Shown here: one piece after another, positions 1 through 12,091 of the stretch
Position numbering within the stretch: the first letter of the stretch is position 1
How the letters are laid out: the number at the start of each line of letters is the position of its first letter
Origin: Omphiscola glabra
Taxonomy: Eukaryota; Mollusca; Gastropoda; Lymnaeidae
Direction of reading: 5' to 3'
Length of the DNA: 64,000 nucleotides
Assembly: GCA_964017045.1 (NCBI GenBank)
Contig: OZ024794.1
Coordinates: 34,365,182 to 34,429,181 of the forward strand
The notes under the pieces: model-generated
Told to the model about the DNA's origin: nothing
The model's database searches: none
The model's input: the letters and a program-made list of their open reading frames with translations, nothing else
Translations under genes and position numbers: made by a program

Positions 1-1090
1 CGGCTCGCGAGGAGCGATTTGCCGACCACTGGTATAGGAGAATTGTCCTACAACAGTTATTAGATTCCTAAACTCGACATGTCAAATAGAAACTGCCCAC
101 AGGCACGTACACACACACAAAAACTGATTTGTATACATTAAAAACCTATAAATTTAAAAAAAAAAAAAAATCTAGTAATAGCCTACATTGGCAGTAAAGT
201 AAATATGCTTCTCAAGTTTTCTCCTTAATTCCCGTAACGAGTTGTAGTCGCGAAATCGAACCGAAACCATCAAGCAAAACGGTCCTACTTATCTTATGTC
301 TACCAGGAAGCTGCGTCTTCACGCCAAGTGTGTACCGGAAGGACGATACGGTTCAGTCACTTTGTTCCCGCAACCGATAGCCGGATGGCGTTTAACTTAA
401 AAAAAAAAAATCAAGCAAGTTTTGAGACTGAGTGTAAAACATAAGGGAATAGTATGGAGTCGCGAGATGTTATTTTTTATGTGTGGCGTTGCTTCCAGGG
501 GGGGGGGGGGCGTCTTCCGTTGTCCCGTAAACTACGATTCGTTTAACACAATATGTGAATATTAAAATGTTTTACCGTTGGATATCACACAGCGTTGTTT
601 TGGTCATTCTTCCGCATCTATGCACGCGGGAACGTCGCGTGGGTCCTTAATCATCTGCGACAGCACCGGGGTGGGGGGGGGGGGGGGAGGGGGTCGCCGC
701 TCGGATATTTATTGAACCCTACGTGGTGAATAAGTGTGATGTGAACATACATTAAAAGGTCATCTTCGGCACTGCTCTGAGTATTTGTATCTTTGCGACT
801 ATTTATAGCAGAATGGGGCCATATTGTGCAAACTAATTACCTATTTATTCATCTGCTGGTTCGAAAGATTTATCAGAGAACATTTGGATTGTTGACGTTA
901 ATTTATTTTGACACCCCACACCCCTACCCCGCATTTCCCCCCTTATCAACGATTGTCAAAAGGCTTTTCAAACCCCAACTCCCCATATTTTGTTGACCTC
1001 CCCCTTTCGGATATAGTAAACTTATGTTGCAAACCCCCCCCCCCCAATCCAAAACAAAAGAGTTCGTCTTAACCTCTCCCCCCCCCCCAC
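1..1090. other. intergenic, no gene seen
   Basis: I see no gene here. The stretch holds short A runs, a 13-base G run at 498-510, a G-rich stretch near 671-690 and C runs at 1037-1090. The open frame at 793-996 has no recognisable domain and no splice context, so I do not call it. Confidence 0.6.
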
Positions 1091-1098
1091 ATTCTCTT

Positions 1099-1282
1099 CA
1101 GTGGCGTAGCGAGCTTAACTCGCGCCCGGGGCACAATACTTTTTTAGCGCCCCCAATACTTTTTTAGCGCCCCCCCCTATTCGAAAACCATACAATATTA
1201 TAGTAAAATATACCATTTGGCGCCACTTTGTGAGTAGCGCCCGGGGCATGATGCCCCCCTTACCCCCCTCACTACGCCACTG
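1099..1282. mobile_element. hAT-like MITE, 184 bp
   Basis: The ends are inverted repeats, CAGTGGCGTAGCGAG on the left and ACTACGCCACTG on the right. They are flanked by an 8-bp target duplication with one mismatch (attctctt at 1091-1098, attatctt at 1283-1290). CAG...CTG termini plus 8-bp duplications are the hallmark of the hAT superfamily. It has no coding capacity. Internal gcgcccggggca motifs tie it to the copy at 13385-13574. Confidence 0.75.
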
Positions 1283-1290
1283 ATTATCTT

Positions 1291-2295
1291 TCTACACCAT
1301 TGGACGAAGTCCATATAATAAAATTCTTTGTAAGAAAGACTTTAATAGTAAATCGACTGAAGACTTTGTCCAACATACCCCGCTTTGCGGCTCCTCCTAT
1401 CTACACTTAGAACATTTTCAAATAAAACTATATTTGGGACATTTCAGTTTACGACAATGGAAGAGAGTGAATGAAAAAAACTTTAATAACTGACTTTTGC
1501 GTTTGCTGAGTTGTACTTCTTCTTCTATGACACTGTTACGGGTTCACTGGGGGTGTGAGTGGATGGGAATTAAAGGATTATAATAAGGGGACTTTTAGCT
1601 CTGAGTTAGGAAATGTTTTGATGCTTCACCCAAAAATTCGGGGTGGGGGGCTGGATGGAGGGTGGGGGCTGGAGCGAGGGTGGAGACTGGAGGGAGGGTG
1701 GGGCTGGATGTAGGGTGGGGGCTTTATTTTAGTTAAAATGAAGAATTAAGATTTCAAACGTATAGTAAATTCAAGTATCTTTCATTTGATACCTCATTTG
1801 GTCTTACAAACCCAACAAAATATTTTAAATCGTTTTTTAATCCCAACCTCTCAATTCTGGTACAAATGTACCAATAGCCACTTCGTTATTTTAAACACGC
1901 AGCGAAAATTAAAGAAATTCAATTTTTCAGACGGCAGCATGCAGATCTCTAATTTTTTTTTTTTTAATTCGTCCTATAACCAATGTGGGGAGGCGGGTAT
2001 GTCTATGGGGATTTGGGAGTGGGGAGGGGGACGTGGGGAGGGTGGAGGAAATCAAACAGTTTTTACGGTTATCAGATGGGACGTTGAACATATACAGAAA
2101 GTTGGGAAACACTGGAGTTATATGTTATGACGTTGTACACACACACACACACAAAGTTGGGGAACACTTGTGGTATACGTCATGCCGTTGTTCACGAAGT
2201 CGCTCAGTTCTACCCGCTTTATATAAACCCACGTGTTTTTAACAAATATGGGGGCTGGGAATAAGACACGCTGGAACCGTATTTCCTAATCTTAC
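1291..2295. other. intergenic, no gene seen
   Basis: AT-rich sequence with a short G-rich minisatellite (1640-1722), a T run near 1951 and a CA run near 2137. The overlapping open frames at 1786-2242 are low complexity and change frame without domain support. Confidence 0.55.
1640..1722. repeat. G-rich minisatellite, about 17-18 bp unit
   Basis: About five degenerate copies of a unit like ctggagggagggtgggg. Nothing suggests coding. The G-strand could fold into quadruplexes, which is inference only. Confidence 0.7.
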
Positions 2296-2299
2296 TCAA

Positions 2300-2435
2300 T
2301 GCTCCGTACGCCATTGCTCAACACGCCTCCGTCAATCTCTTACGTCATTGTTCAACACGCCCCTGTCATGCTCTTACGTCATTGTTCAACACGCCCCTGC
2401 TGTTCTCTTACGTCATTGTTCAACACGCTCCTGCC
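2300..2435. repeat. 34-bp tandem repeat with CRE-like box
   Basis: Four copies of a roughly 34-bp unit that carries cattgttcaacacgcccctg. Three copies hold the octamer TTACGTCA, close to the CREB/ATF site TGACGTCA. The first copy is degenerate (gtacgccattgctcaacacg). Whether it binds anything is unknown. Confidence 0.8.
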
Positions 2436-2889
2436 GTTTTCGTTTTTCTCCGTTTTAACGAAATTCCCAATCCCCGTAGCCATTAACCCTTTCCTTTCAG
2501 TGGTTGGTCATTTCTTTTTAAATTATATATAATAATATCAATATAATTACGAAAAAATACACACACACACAAAAAAGGAAATCCCTGTGAATTATTTTAC
2601 GCTACGGAACAAAATACATAAATTAACATTTATTCCCATGCATACAATCAAATCATTTGGGACAGAATGAGAAGGGGGCGTGGGGGGCGCATACAATAAT
2701 GGCGGTTGTTGGCAGACATCGGAAGCTGAATGTTGCTTTATGGCGTGGGTTTGTTGAGCCGGAGTCTGGCAGGGGGCGCTGGTACGTCGTGCAGTTGGGA
2801 CAACTTGACCTCACCATAACAGATTTATAAAGCAATAGAGGATTTATTTTATCTTTATTGGGAGGGCGGGTCTAATTCCGAGAGAGTGT

Positions 2890-3480
2890 TCAAACTTTGT
2901 ATTTCGGAATGAATTATGGGGTGGACAGATGGGTGGATGGGCTGGTGGATGTGTAGAAGGGTGGATGGATTGCTGGCTATGTGGACGGATGGGTGCATTG
3001 ATGGATGCTTCGATGGGTGGATGGGTGTGTGGATGGATGGATAGATGGATGGATGGATGGGTGGGGTATCATTCGATAGATGGGGGTTTGGGTGTATGCA
3101 TGGTGGCGTGGGTTGATTGATGGATGGGCTGGTGGATGTGTGGAAGGGTGGATGGATTGCTGGCAATGTGGACGGATGGGTGTATGGATAAATGTCTCGA
3201 TGGGTGGATGGGTGTATGGATGGATTGATGGATGGGGAATCATTGGACAGATAGCTGTGTAAGTGTATGCATAGTTGCGTGGGTTGCTGGATGGATGGAG
3301 AGATAGGTAGATGACTGGTTGGGTGGGTGGATGGGGGATCGTTGGATAGATGGGTGGGTGGATGGATGGGTGGGTGGTTGGATGGATCTATAAATATGTT
3401 GATGGGTGGGTCTATGGATGAATATATGGACGGTGATTGATAGATAGATGAGTGTGTGGATGAATTAATGGGGATAGATT
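2890..3480. repeat. degenerate GGAT/GATG minisatellite with about 200-bp higher order
   Basis: Built from gatggatg and gggtggatg words. A longer segment starting gatgggctggtggatgtgt recurs about 200 bp later (near 2934 and 3124), so the array shows a higher-order duplication. The open frames on both strands ([12 protein letters not shown] peptides) are by-products of the repeat. Confidence 0.85.
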
Positions 3481-3546
3481 AATGGATTGTGACTGACGGA
3501 TGGCATGGATCGCTAGGGGTCTTAGTTACGACCTGAAACGCTCGGA

Positions 3547-3654
3547 CATACTGATGGCGGATAGGATAAGAGAGGTTATGACTGAGCATTAAGCGGGGGA
3601 CGTACTGATGGCGGATAGGATTAGAGAGGTTATGACTGAGCAATAAGCGGGGGA
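3547..3654. repeat. 54-bp direct duplication
   Basis: Two adjacent 54-bp copies, each starting at (c)rtactgatggcggatagga and ending agcggggga, with about four differences. No gene context. Confidence 0.9.
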
Positions 3655-4490
3655 AGGGAAAGGTATGACAGAATTTGACTCAATATTTAGGGGCCGAGCT
3701 ATTCACACTTTAGGGCCTCGTCTAGCAGCTCAGCGGCGTGCCTCATCTGCCGGACACTACCGTAACATAAATCCGTTACCTGAGACTCGCCGCTACTACC
3801 CCATCCGCTCCCCAGCGCACGGTACACAGCCCACAAATCGGAGGGTAATTTGTGAAACTAGGTGTTGGAAAACCTGACTATAGAAAAAGGTGAAAAAAAA
3901 AAAAAAAGTTTTGGCAAGAAGCCTTCTTCGGTGATCGAGTAACGCAAAATATAAACATTGAAAAACAAACACTTAGATGAAATGATGTATCCGAGAGAAC
4001 AGCAAAAAGAATGCAGTAGACCATTACTAAGGAAGAGAGTTAATCGTGGCAGTTGGGGTGGGGGGGGGGGGGGAGAGGATAAGTCCACGCAATTGTTTGT
4101 AAATAAAAAATAAAAAAGAGGGCACGGAGAAGAGATTTAACAAGTGGACGAGAACATGAAATGCATGCCCTGTGTTTTCAAGCTCACATAATTTTTTCGA
4201 TCAGTTCATTCTCTGAGCTCACGCTGACGGGCGTGTTGGTACAGGAAACAATGTCGGTGATAGCCAAGCTGCTGGAGCCCTTGTGTGTTTCGACATAGGA
4301 CACTGCGCAATAATACGAAGGTGTTCAGTACACCTGTTTCGCCCAGATCAAGGATATGGCAGCGGGTACAAAACATTTGGGGTAGATTGCGGCTCGTGCA
4401 AAGGAAATCGTCCTTTGTCTGAAAACCATCCTTGGGGAAGAGAATGTGTTGAATCTGAATGACAAATTATTGTACGGCTGCGTCCATATG
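3655..4490. other. intergenic, no gene seen
   Basis: Nothing recognisable apart from an A run at 3893-3907 and a G run at 4061-4073. The short frames at 3665-3877 and 3858-4088 lack domain signals. Confidence 0.55.
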
Positions 4491-4494
4491 CCTT

Positions 4495-4955
4495 GGTCCA
4501 CTGCATCTTATTTTTTCTGTCATGGTCTTTAATAGTCCGTAACAGGGACCACTGCATCTTTATTTTTTCTGTCATGGTCTTTAATAGTCCGTAACAGGGA
4601 CCACTGCATCTTTATTTTTTCTGTCATGGTCTTTAATATTCCGTAACAGGGACCACTACATCTAATATTTTCTGTCATGCTCTTTAATAGTCCGTAACAG
4701 GGACCACTGCATCTAATATTTTCTGTCATGGTCTTTAATAGTCCGTAACAGGGACCACTGCATCTAATATTTTCTGTCATGGTCTTTAATAGTCCGTAAC
4801 AGGGACCACTGCATCTAATATTTTCTGTCATGGTCTTTAATAGTCCGTAACAGGGACCACTGCATCTAATTTTTCTGTCATGGTCTTTAATAGTCCGTAA
4901 CAGGGACCACTGCATCTAATTTTTTTCTGTCATGGTCTTTAATAGTCCGTAAACG
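4495..4955. repeat. about 51-bp minisatellite, 9 copies
   Basis: The unit is 51-52 bp and carries gtccgtaacagggaccactg, then gcatctaatattttctgtca. Copies are nearly identical, differing mainly in the T-run length. Since 51 is a multiple of three and the unit lacks a stop in one minus frame, a 128-codon frame appears (CSGPCYGLLK repeated). The 52-bp copies break that frame, so it is not coding. Confidence 0.9.
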
Positions 4956-5339
4956 CTGTTATGGATTTGATATGAAATGATAATTTTAATTACTGTAAGA
5001 CCAACGACAGGCAAGTTTAAGGCATCTTAACATCGATTTCTGATAACTATACCAAGTCCCGACCAAAGGTTAGTGCAGCAATCACCCTCCCCCACCCCAA
5101 TCTGTTAACGTCGGCCCCCGCCCTACACCGTCACCGCTCACCCCCCCCCCCCCCCCCTCAGCGCTCACAGCAATAATTCACTGCACGATCAAATCCACGT
5201 AACCTAATTCTGACTGGATCGTCTCTCGTGTCTTTCACTAGTCACCTATAGCGTGAGAGAAATTAATGCCAGGCCGAGATAAGTACCATCATTTTGACGA
5301 TGTAAATGGAAACAACCACAAGATAGAACCTTTATGGTG

Positions 5340-5525
5340 TCGACTTCAATACTTTGGAAGACGATCTACACGACATAGAATCCGTTATGGGATCGAATTC
5401 AATACGCTGTATGAAGACAATCTACACAACAAAGCATCCGTTATGGGGTCGACTTCCGTACGATGTATGAAGACAATACACACAACAAAGCATCCATCAT
5501 GGGGTCGACTTCCGTGCATCGGGAA
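5340..5525. repeat. 56-bp imperfect tandem repeat, 3 copies
   Basis: Three units in phase at 5357, 5413 and 5469, each beginning gaagacratctacac or similar and carrying catccgttatggg(g/a)tcga. Divergence is moderate. Confidence 0.8.
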
Positions 5526-5577
5526 TTGTAAGGACACGCTGAACCATCATGACCATTTTTGTTCCAACGATATTCTT

Positions 5578-5872
5578 TGTGTATTCTATGTCCCAATTAC
5601 CTATATTCTATGTCCCAATTACCTATATTCTATGTCCCAATTACCTATATTCAATGTCCCAATTACCTATATTCTATGTCCCAATTACCTATATTCTATG
5701 TCCCAATTACCTATATTCTATGTCCCAATTACCTATATTCTATGTCCCAATTACCTATATTCAATGTCCAAATTACCTATATTCTATGTCCCAATTACCT
5801 ATATTCTATGTCCCAATTACCTATATTCTATGTCCCAATTACCTATATTCAATGTCCAAATTACCTATTATT
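5578..5872. repeat. 22-bp tandem repeat, about 13 copies
   Basis: The unit is tatgtcccaattacctatat plus tc. A few copies have caatgtcc in place of ctatgtccc. The 22-bp period makes the same sequence read open in all three + frames (YILCPNY, LYSMSQL and PIFYVPI), which shows the long frames are an artefact. Confidence 0.92.
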
Positions 5873-5998
5873 ACCACACACAAAAACGTAACGTAGTTAA
5901 CATTTGGGTTCATGTTCATTAGGCAGACAATCTTAAAACTTATAAACAAAGTATACACGCTTCTGTTTTGTCTGACTTGTAACTATGGCCTTCGGTGA

Positions 5999-6460
5999 AG
6001 CAATAACTTCTGTAGTATTAACAATAACTTCTGTGGTATTAACAATAACTTCTGTGGTATTAACAATAACTTCTGTAGTATTAACAATAACTTCTGTAGT
6101 ATTAACAATAACTTCTGTAGTATTAACAATAACTTCTGTAGTATTAACAATAACTTCTGTAGTATTAACAATAACTTCTGTGGTATTAACAATAACTTCT
6201 GTAGTATTAACAATAACTTCTGTGGTATTAACAATAATTTCTGTAGTATTAACAATAACTTCTGTAGTATTAACAATAACTTCTGTAGTATTAACAATAA
6301 CTTCTGTAGTATTAACAATAACTTCTGTAGTATTAACAATAACTTCTGTAGTATTAACAATAACTTCTGTAGTATTAACAATAACTTCTGTAGTATTAAC
6401 AATAATTTCTGTAGTATTAACAATAACTTCTGTAGTCTTTACAATGAGAGCTTTAGTCTT
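5999..6460. repeat. 21-bp tandem repeat, about 22 copies
   Basis: The unit is taacttctgtagtattaaca plus a, with rare g/a (tgtggta) and c/t (aatttc) variants. It is very homogeneous. The 7-codon period leaves open frames on both strands (TITSVVL forward, EVIVNTT reverse), up to 266 codons on the minus strand. No homology to a structured protein is visible. Confidence 0.93.
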
Positions 6461-7985
6461 TAAGTGACTTATGCAGTCTTTACGGTTACTTCTGTTGTCT
6501 TTACAACGACATCGACGGTCAATACTCGGACATGCGCAAACAATTCTATAACGCTGCCATTGTGTGTAGAACACCCCAATAGCTAATAGCGTAACAATTC
6601 TCAATGTCCACGTCATCCATGCATAGAGACATGCCGATAGTTTCATCAATGGTAGAGGTTCTGCGTCAGTAATAGTGAGCTGCATTATTGTTTTCAGTGG
6701 GCGCCCCCACTGCACCCTCCCACTTAGGTCCACCTTTAGTAATTCATTTGTCTTGTTGGAAAATGTCTAAAGGGTTTTAATGGCCCCCTTCTGTGCAACT
6801 TTGACATTTTGAGCAGTCACAGCTCAGTGACTTCTTACAGCATCCCGACCACTGGGTGAGGGAGATAACGACCGGGTAAGGAGTTGACAAACTGTCGAGG
6901 GAGACGGCATCATTTCAGAGATAACTCTGCGTGGATATCTCTGATTACCCTAATCAGCATACGACTCTTACTTCTCCCCCAGCCCCATAGCTCCATTGTT
7001 TGAGCGTCTTACTTCGGTGACAAAGCTCAAAGATAGCCGAGATGCGCACTAAGGTGTGAAACGCGGTGGCAGGGATCGATCGGCTGACACCAAGCAGTAC
7101 TTGGAGATGGTCTGAACTGTTTGCTTTGTAATGGGTTCCTACGTGGCAGTCAACGAACTTTTGTATTGTGTAACAGTAGCGTATCCATTACCTACTTGAT
7201 GTTTTTGAGTGCGTGTGTGTGCGTAAATAAATATGTGTGTTTGGGGGGGGGGGGGGAAGGGGGGGGTTCTGTAAAATGACGAACCAATTAATCTGCAAAT
7301 AGCACATGTATCTTTAAATCCACTCAAAAATGTGTTTTCTTCATTTATAGCCTGATCTGCACAACAAACGTCAAATTTTCCCTTGAATTCGCCTCTGTGT
7401 TGGGGGGGGGGGGGGGGGGGCTCTTCAAATGGGGTGACAAAAACGCCCCCGTGGGTGCAGCAAGCACACATGCAATCATTACTTTCTTTGTCAATCATAG
7501 CTGTTGATATTTATTTTTACTTTTTTTCCCGTTAGCTGCAGTGTTATTGTTACGGTTTGTGTTTCAATTTTAAAAAAAAAATTGTTACTTTAATCTGAAA
7601 AAAGGCCTTAGGAAATATCATCAACTGATAAAAGCGCACAAGTGTATATTTAATATAAAATTGGACAGAGTGGGAATGAGGAGGGTGGGGCATGTCACTT
7701 ATGTCTTGGATATTTATTTTTCTATTTGCTTTTCTATGAGAAAATTCAATGCGATAGCAATTTGCACGTTTTAATATTTGATCGAAGCATTTTGATTCAA
7801 GGCCTCGAGACAAAGAGAGTGTACGGAAAAATCAATTTCTTTAAAGTTAGAATTCCGTTCTCGTCAAAACAGCAAACACGAACAAAAAAACACACAGAAA
7901 AAGTCTGGATATGTTTGTAACTGATAGATGACAACTTTTAGATGACAACTGTTAGATGACAACAGCCTTTCAACAAAAACAAAAC
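6461..7985. other. intergenic, no gene seen
   Basis: Unique-looking sequence with G runs at about 7243-7256 and 7401-7419 and a three-copy tagatgacaac repeat near 7925-7962. Short frames at 7139-7498, 7550-7813 and 7726-7920 have no recognisable domain. Confidence 0.55.
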
Positions 7986-7989
7986 ATTA

Positions 7990-8270
7990 AGGCACACGTC
8001 TGCTCGTAATCCACACACATCCACACACTTCCAAACACATCCACCCACTCATCCACCCATCCATCCTCCCACCCATCCATGAACCCATTCTTCTTTCTTT
8101 CCAATCTACCTATCAATTTATCCTTTAATCTATCTATCAATCAATCAATCTATTAATCATCCATACATCCGTCCATCTATGTATCTACCTACCTGCCTAT
8201 ATATCTATCTATCAGCTATCTATTTATCCATCTTGAAGTTATCCACCTTGAGGTTATCCATGAGTAGATG
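7990..8270. repeat. degenerate ATCC/ATCT microsatellite
   Basis: Decayed runs of ccatccat, ctatctat, acacatcc and related words. It resembles an older form of the array at 23371-23900. Confidence 0.75.
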
Positions 8271-8404
8271 TTGCTGACTAGGCATAAAGCAAAACTGCAT
8301 CAAACATTTTTGCTCGGTGTGACCTTTTCCCCTGACCTTTCTCCCCGTTGTTTACGCCTATGAATGCTGGGGGGGGGGGGGGTACCTGGGGCACTTCACG
8401 ATAG

Positions 8405-8540
8405 AGGCGACTGGGGCACTACACACCCAGGGCGTCTGGGACACTACATGCTGGGGGCGTCTGGGGCACTACATGCTGAGGGCGTCTGGGGCACTACATG
8501 CTGGGGGCGTCTGGGACACTACATGCTGGGGGCGTCTAGT
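8405..8540. repeat. 24-bp tandem repeat, about 6 copies
   Basis: The unit resembles gggcgtctggggcactacat plus gctg, with copies alternating tggggcac and tgggacac. It sits just after a G run at 8370-8381. Confidence 0.88.
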
Positions 8541-9484
8541 GGCAACGGTAATAATTTACAAATCCTCTCAACAGGAACGTTTCCCTCTTTATGCATTTGT
8601 TTTCTTTTTCTTATTCCTTCCTGCCTTCCTTCCCTTCTTACTTTCTTGCCTTTATATATATATATTTTTTTACTTTTCTTCCTGTTTTCTTTTAAACTTG
8701 CATTTCTTTTCTTTCGTATTATTCTCTCCGTCTCTCATTTTTTCCCTCGGCCTCTTGAAGATGAATTTTTCCCGTGTTTCAACATGCCCCGCAAACATTG
8801 AACTTGTACTCATTTATCACTTTGGAAAGGGGGTCAGGGGATGACGTGGGTGACACAGATCTAAACAAACATCGTTGGTTTGACGTACCGGGCCCCCTGA
8901 GCTGAACACAGGTTGCAATCATTTTAGTCTTAGCTATGGCCAAACGCGACACGTTAGGCAAGTTGTTATGGAAGCGGAAAAGGGGGGGGGGGGGGCAATG
9001 TTCGGTTTAAGCTGCGCGGCCGCGCAGCTACCTCACAGATGCCGCGCAGCGGTTTTGAGCATCCGCGCAGCTAATTTTTACAAAAATACATTCGAACAGA
9101 TACGCTGCACTCTGCAAAGTAAAACTTTGCACACAACTTTATGATTTTGTACACGAACCAGCAAGCCTTAGAGGGAACATTGGGGGGAACATGGATATAT
9201 AAATCCTCTTTTCACTAAATGTCCAATTAACCTAGATATTTCAATGTCAAGAAAATTCACCCCCCCCCCCCCATTTGTCCTACTCAGGTTTTGATATCAG
9301 TGGAACAAGATTTTTCCGCCCCCTCACACGAAAACCACAAAAAACAAAAGCTTCCCTTTGCCCGTAAATGACACCCTCATTATAAAGAAAAAGGTGCGGC
9401 CTGTGGAGGACCGGTCACCTTCCCCCTTTCCTACGCTTCTGGTTTGATTTTATCAAAATTATCCAACTTTGTTGCGATTTAGAT
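8541..9484. other. intergenic, no gene seen
   Basis: Pyrimidine-rich sequence, then a GC-rich palindrome cluster (9010-9061), a G run at 8983-8994 and a C run at 9261-9273. No supported gene. Confidence 0.55.
9010..9061. repeat. GC-rich palindrome cluster
   Basis: AGCTGCGCGGCCGCGCAGCT at 9010-9029 is a perfect 20-bp palindrome with a NotI-like core. It is followed by two more ccgcgcagc words (near 9042 and 9053). The flanks are AT-rich, so the GC block stands out. Confidence 0.85.
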
Positions 9485-9770
9485 AATATAATTGTGATTT
9501 ATAATTATAGTCTATAGCTATAATTTAGGATATAGTACTAGCTATAGTTTAGGTTATGATTTATAGTCATGTGTTATAATTAATGGTTATAGTATATAGT
9601 AATAGGTTGTATGTTATGGGTTATAGTTATAGGTTTTATAGTATAGTTATTGGTTACAATTTATACTAATAGGTCATAGTTTTTAGTCATTCGTTAGACT
9701 TTCTATTTATAGGTTTTAGGTATGAGTTATATTGTTTCTGTTTAAAGGTTGAAGTTTAGGTTAATTATTT
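9485..9770. repeat. degenerate tatagttatagg repeat
   Basis: A long run of imperfect words of the type ttatagttataggtta. It is strongly decayed, with no coding content. Confidence 0.75.
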
Positions 9771-9984
9771 TCTAGTCATAGAAATGTTTCCCCTTTATCG
9801 GTAGTCTGATTAAGCCGTGAAAGAATGTTGTTCTCACGGGTCAACATTTTGAAGTCATCGCATCCTGTTAAGTAGTGCGTGACTATCGTAGAGTTAACAG
9901 GGGGGGGGGGGGGGCGGTCATCAGACTTGCATTACATCATGTCCGGAGACCAACACGGTGACTGTGCGGTAGAGCTCTATAGAG

Positions 9985-10320
9985 TTCATTGGATTACAGT
10001 GGTGCACAGAGGATTGAAGAGCATTCATTGGATTACAAGGGATTACATCGGGGTTCAGGAGGGCCCCGTGGATTACAGCGGAGTTAAGCTGAGTTCAGTG
10101 GATTACATTGGAGTTGAGATGCGTTCCGTGGATTGCAGTTGAGTTGAGCCGAGTTCAGTGGATTACATTGGAGTTGAGATGCGTTCCGTGGGTTGCAGTT
10201 GAGTTGAGCCGAGTTCAGTGGATTACATTGGAGTTGAGCTGAGTTCAGTGGGTTACAGTGGAGTTGAGCTGAGTTCAGTGGATTAGATTGGAGTTGAGCT
10301 GAGTTCAGGAGTTTACAGGA
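9985..10320. repeat. about 30-bp tandem repeat
   Basis: The unit resembles gattacattggagttgagct plus gagttcagtg, in about ten copies. The first copies are most diverged and two adjacent copies (10104-10220) are duplicated as a pair (gatgcgttccgtgg). Not coding. Confidence 0.85.
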
Positions 10321-10639
10321 GATTTCACGTTCAACAGACTCATTGTACAGACTTTGGGTGCAACGTCATCTGTAAGGGTCTTAATATGTCAACCCGCAAA
10401 CATTACATATTGTTCATTCTGTTTAAAATTATTTACTTTTTAGTCATTTACTTCTCGCTATATTATTTAATTTTTTTATTAACATTGAAGTGGCGGGAAC
10501 ACTTGTAGTCCCATGACTAACACAGCCAGAACTCATCACTGCCCAGTGGTCAAAGCGCTGGATCAAAATTAAAATACCTGATTTGTGTAGCAATGGATTT
10601 TTGGTGTTCTGGTTCTGGGTCTAGTTGGGTACGTTGCTG

Positions 10640-11290
10640 CATCCATATACTGGCATATGTGCAACGGTTGGGGAAGCGATGCTGCCATCCTAACGGCTCC
10701 TAGCAGATGCCAGGGCAGCCTTGAAGCTTTCGATAGATGTCGAGTTCACGGTGGTATTGTCCAGGTGGTTCCAGCGATTATTGTGCGTGGGAAGAATGAT
10801 TGTTTATGTTGCACTGTGTTACTCCGAGGCACAGTGAAGCATTTGCTATTGTTCCGGTAGTAATTGTTCATGGGGTTGTCAGATGTTAAGTCAGTGTTAA
10901 GTGTGACTGTTTGGCTCTAATTAATCGACCTGGCTTCTGTGGGGTGAGATAATTGTTTGCTGGGATGGCCGGCATTGGCCCCATGACCACTTTATATTAG
11001 AATGTTAGGCGGATCTTTTCTCGTCTGTCCTTGAGAGAGGGGATGTCAAATCTGTTTTAAGAGGCCAGTGACGTAGCCAGGAGTGGTGGCTTTGTAGTCA
11101 CGTGATATATAGTTACGTTGGATTCGCTCCATCTTGTCCACGTCTTGCTTTAGGTATGGGTACCAGATGATTGCACCATATTCTAGTAGTGGAATGAACG
11201 AGTGCAAGATAGGCATGTGTGAGGATGATGCCGGAGTGGGTGTCCAAGCACATTTCCAGGACAATCCTATGAATCCGGTGCTCACCGGAA
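10640..11290 (-). mobile_element. CR1-like LINE fragment, C-terminal RT region
   Basis: The minus strand reads LEYGAIIWYPYLKQDVDKME, then ERIQR, YVTGLLKQI and SLKDRRE, ending with a segment like WNHLDNTTVNSTSIESFKAA. This order is typical of the region after the reverse transcriptase core in CR1/Jockey-like non-LTR retrotransposons. Stops and frame changes show it is dead. A related 3' end lies at 26264-26745. Confidence 0.8.
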
Positions 11291-11579
11291 GTTAAAAAGA
11301 ATAGATTGTGTAATTTCTAAGACCGGAAAACGTCACATTCCATTCCATTAAGTAATGTTACTATTAATATTTTTAGACAAGGTTTTCGTAAAACTTGGCA
11401 GATAACAATTTATAACAGCAACAATTTGTAAAACCGTTCGTTAATAAAAAGTTCTAAGCAAGTTTTCGTCTAGGTCAAGGCCCACGTTGCTGACTCACAT
11501 GTTAAGACCCACGATGCTGACTCACATTAACGTACCGAACACCTGTTAAGAGATTTGGCCAAACAAAATACCCGGATGT
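11291..11579. other. spacer, no gene seen
   Basis: AT-rich sequence with a short direct duplication (acrttgctgactcacat twice, near 11484 and 11511). The words gatttggccaaac and cccggatgtct near 11550 recur in diverged form at 17089-17120. Confidence 0.5.
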
Positions 11580-12091
11580 CTTATAAATATGTTTTATTGA
11601 ATTACGTCGTCTGGAGAATATGCTGTCCACATGAATGTCCATTCATCTCGGTCCGGTGCTTTCCTTTCCAGTTGCTTCCAGGTGTATCCCATACTTTGTA
11701 TGTCTGCCTCAGGCTCGCTTAGGCCTTCGTCTCTTTCTTTATCCCTGTGGCTTTCATGTTTGGGATTGTCTGGTGATGGTGTCGGTGCATTAGCGGATAA
11801 TGTGTAGCATGTTGACTAATTTGTATCTTTATCTGCTCTCATCATCTCTGTTGTTATGTTATCTTGGCCCGATGATTTCCCAATTTTAAGCTGTTTGATG
11901 TCCAGGGATATTTCTGCCTTATTTGGGGCGCTTTCTTCTATTTCTAAATCTTCATTTGCGGGTTGTATGTCTGGTGTGTCTGTGGGTGGAGGTCTGCTGG
12001 AATGACTAAATTCCTAAAAGTATTCCTCCCTTCTTTTCAGTGATTGATATACCTTCCATATCTTTAACCGGTCTCTCTGGCATCTTGTATC

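Noticed and set aside
4495..4955. CRISPR-like array
   Set aside because: Units are contiguous with no unique spacers, and the sequence is from an animal. The same holds for the arrays at 5578, 33386, 38838 and 51126.
5933..6733. 266-codon minus-strand frame and 160-codon plus-strand frame
   Set aside because: Both are created by a 21-bp tandem repeat that lacks stops in these phases. No splice, promoter or domain signal supports translation.
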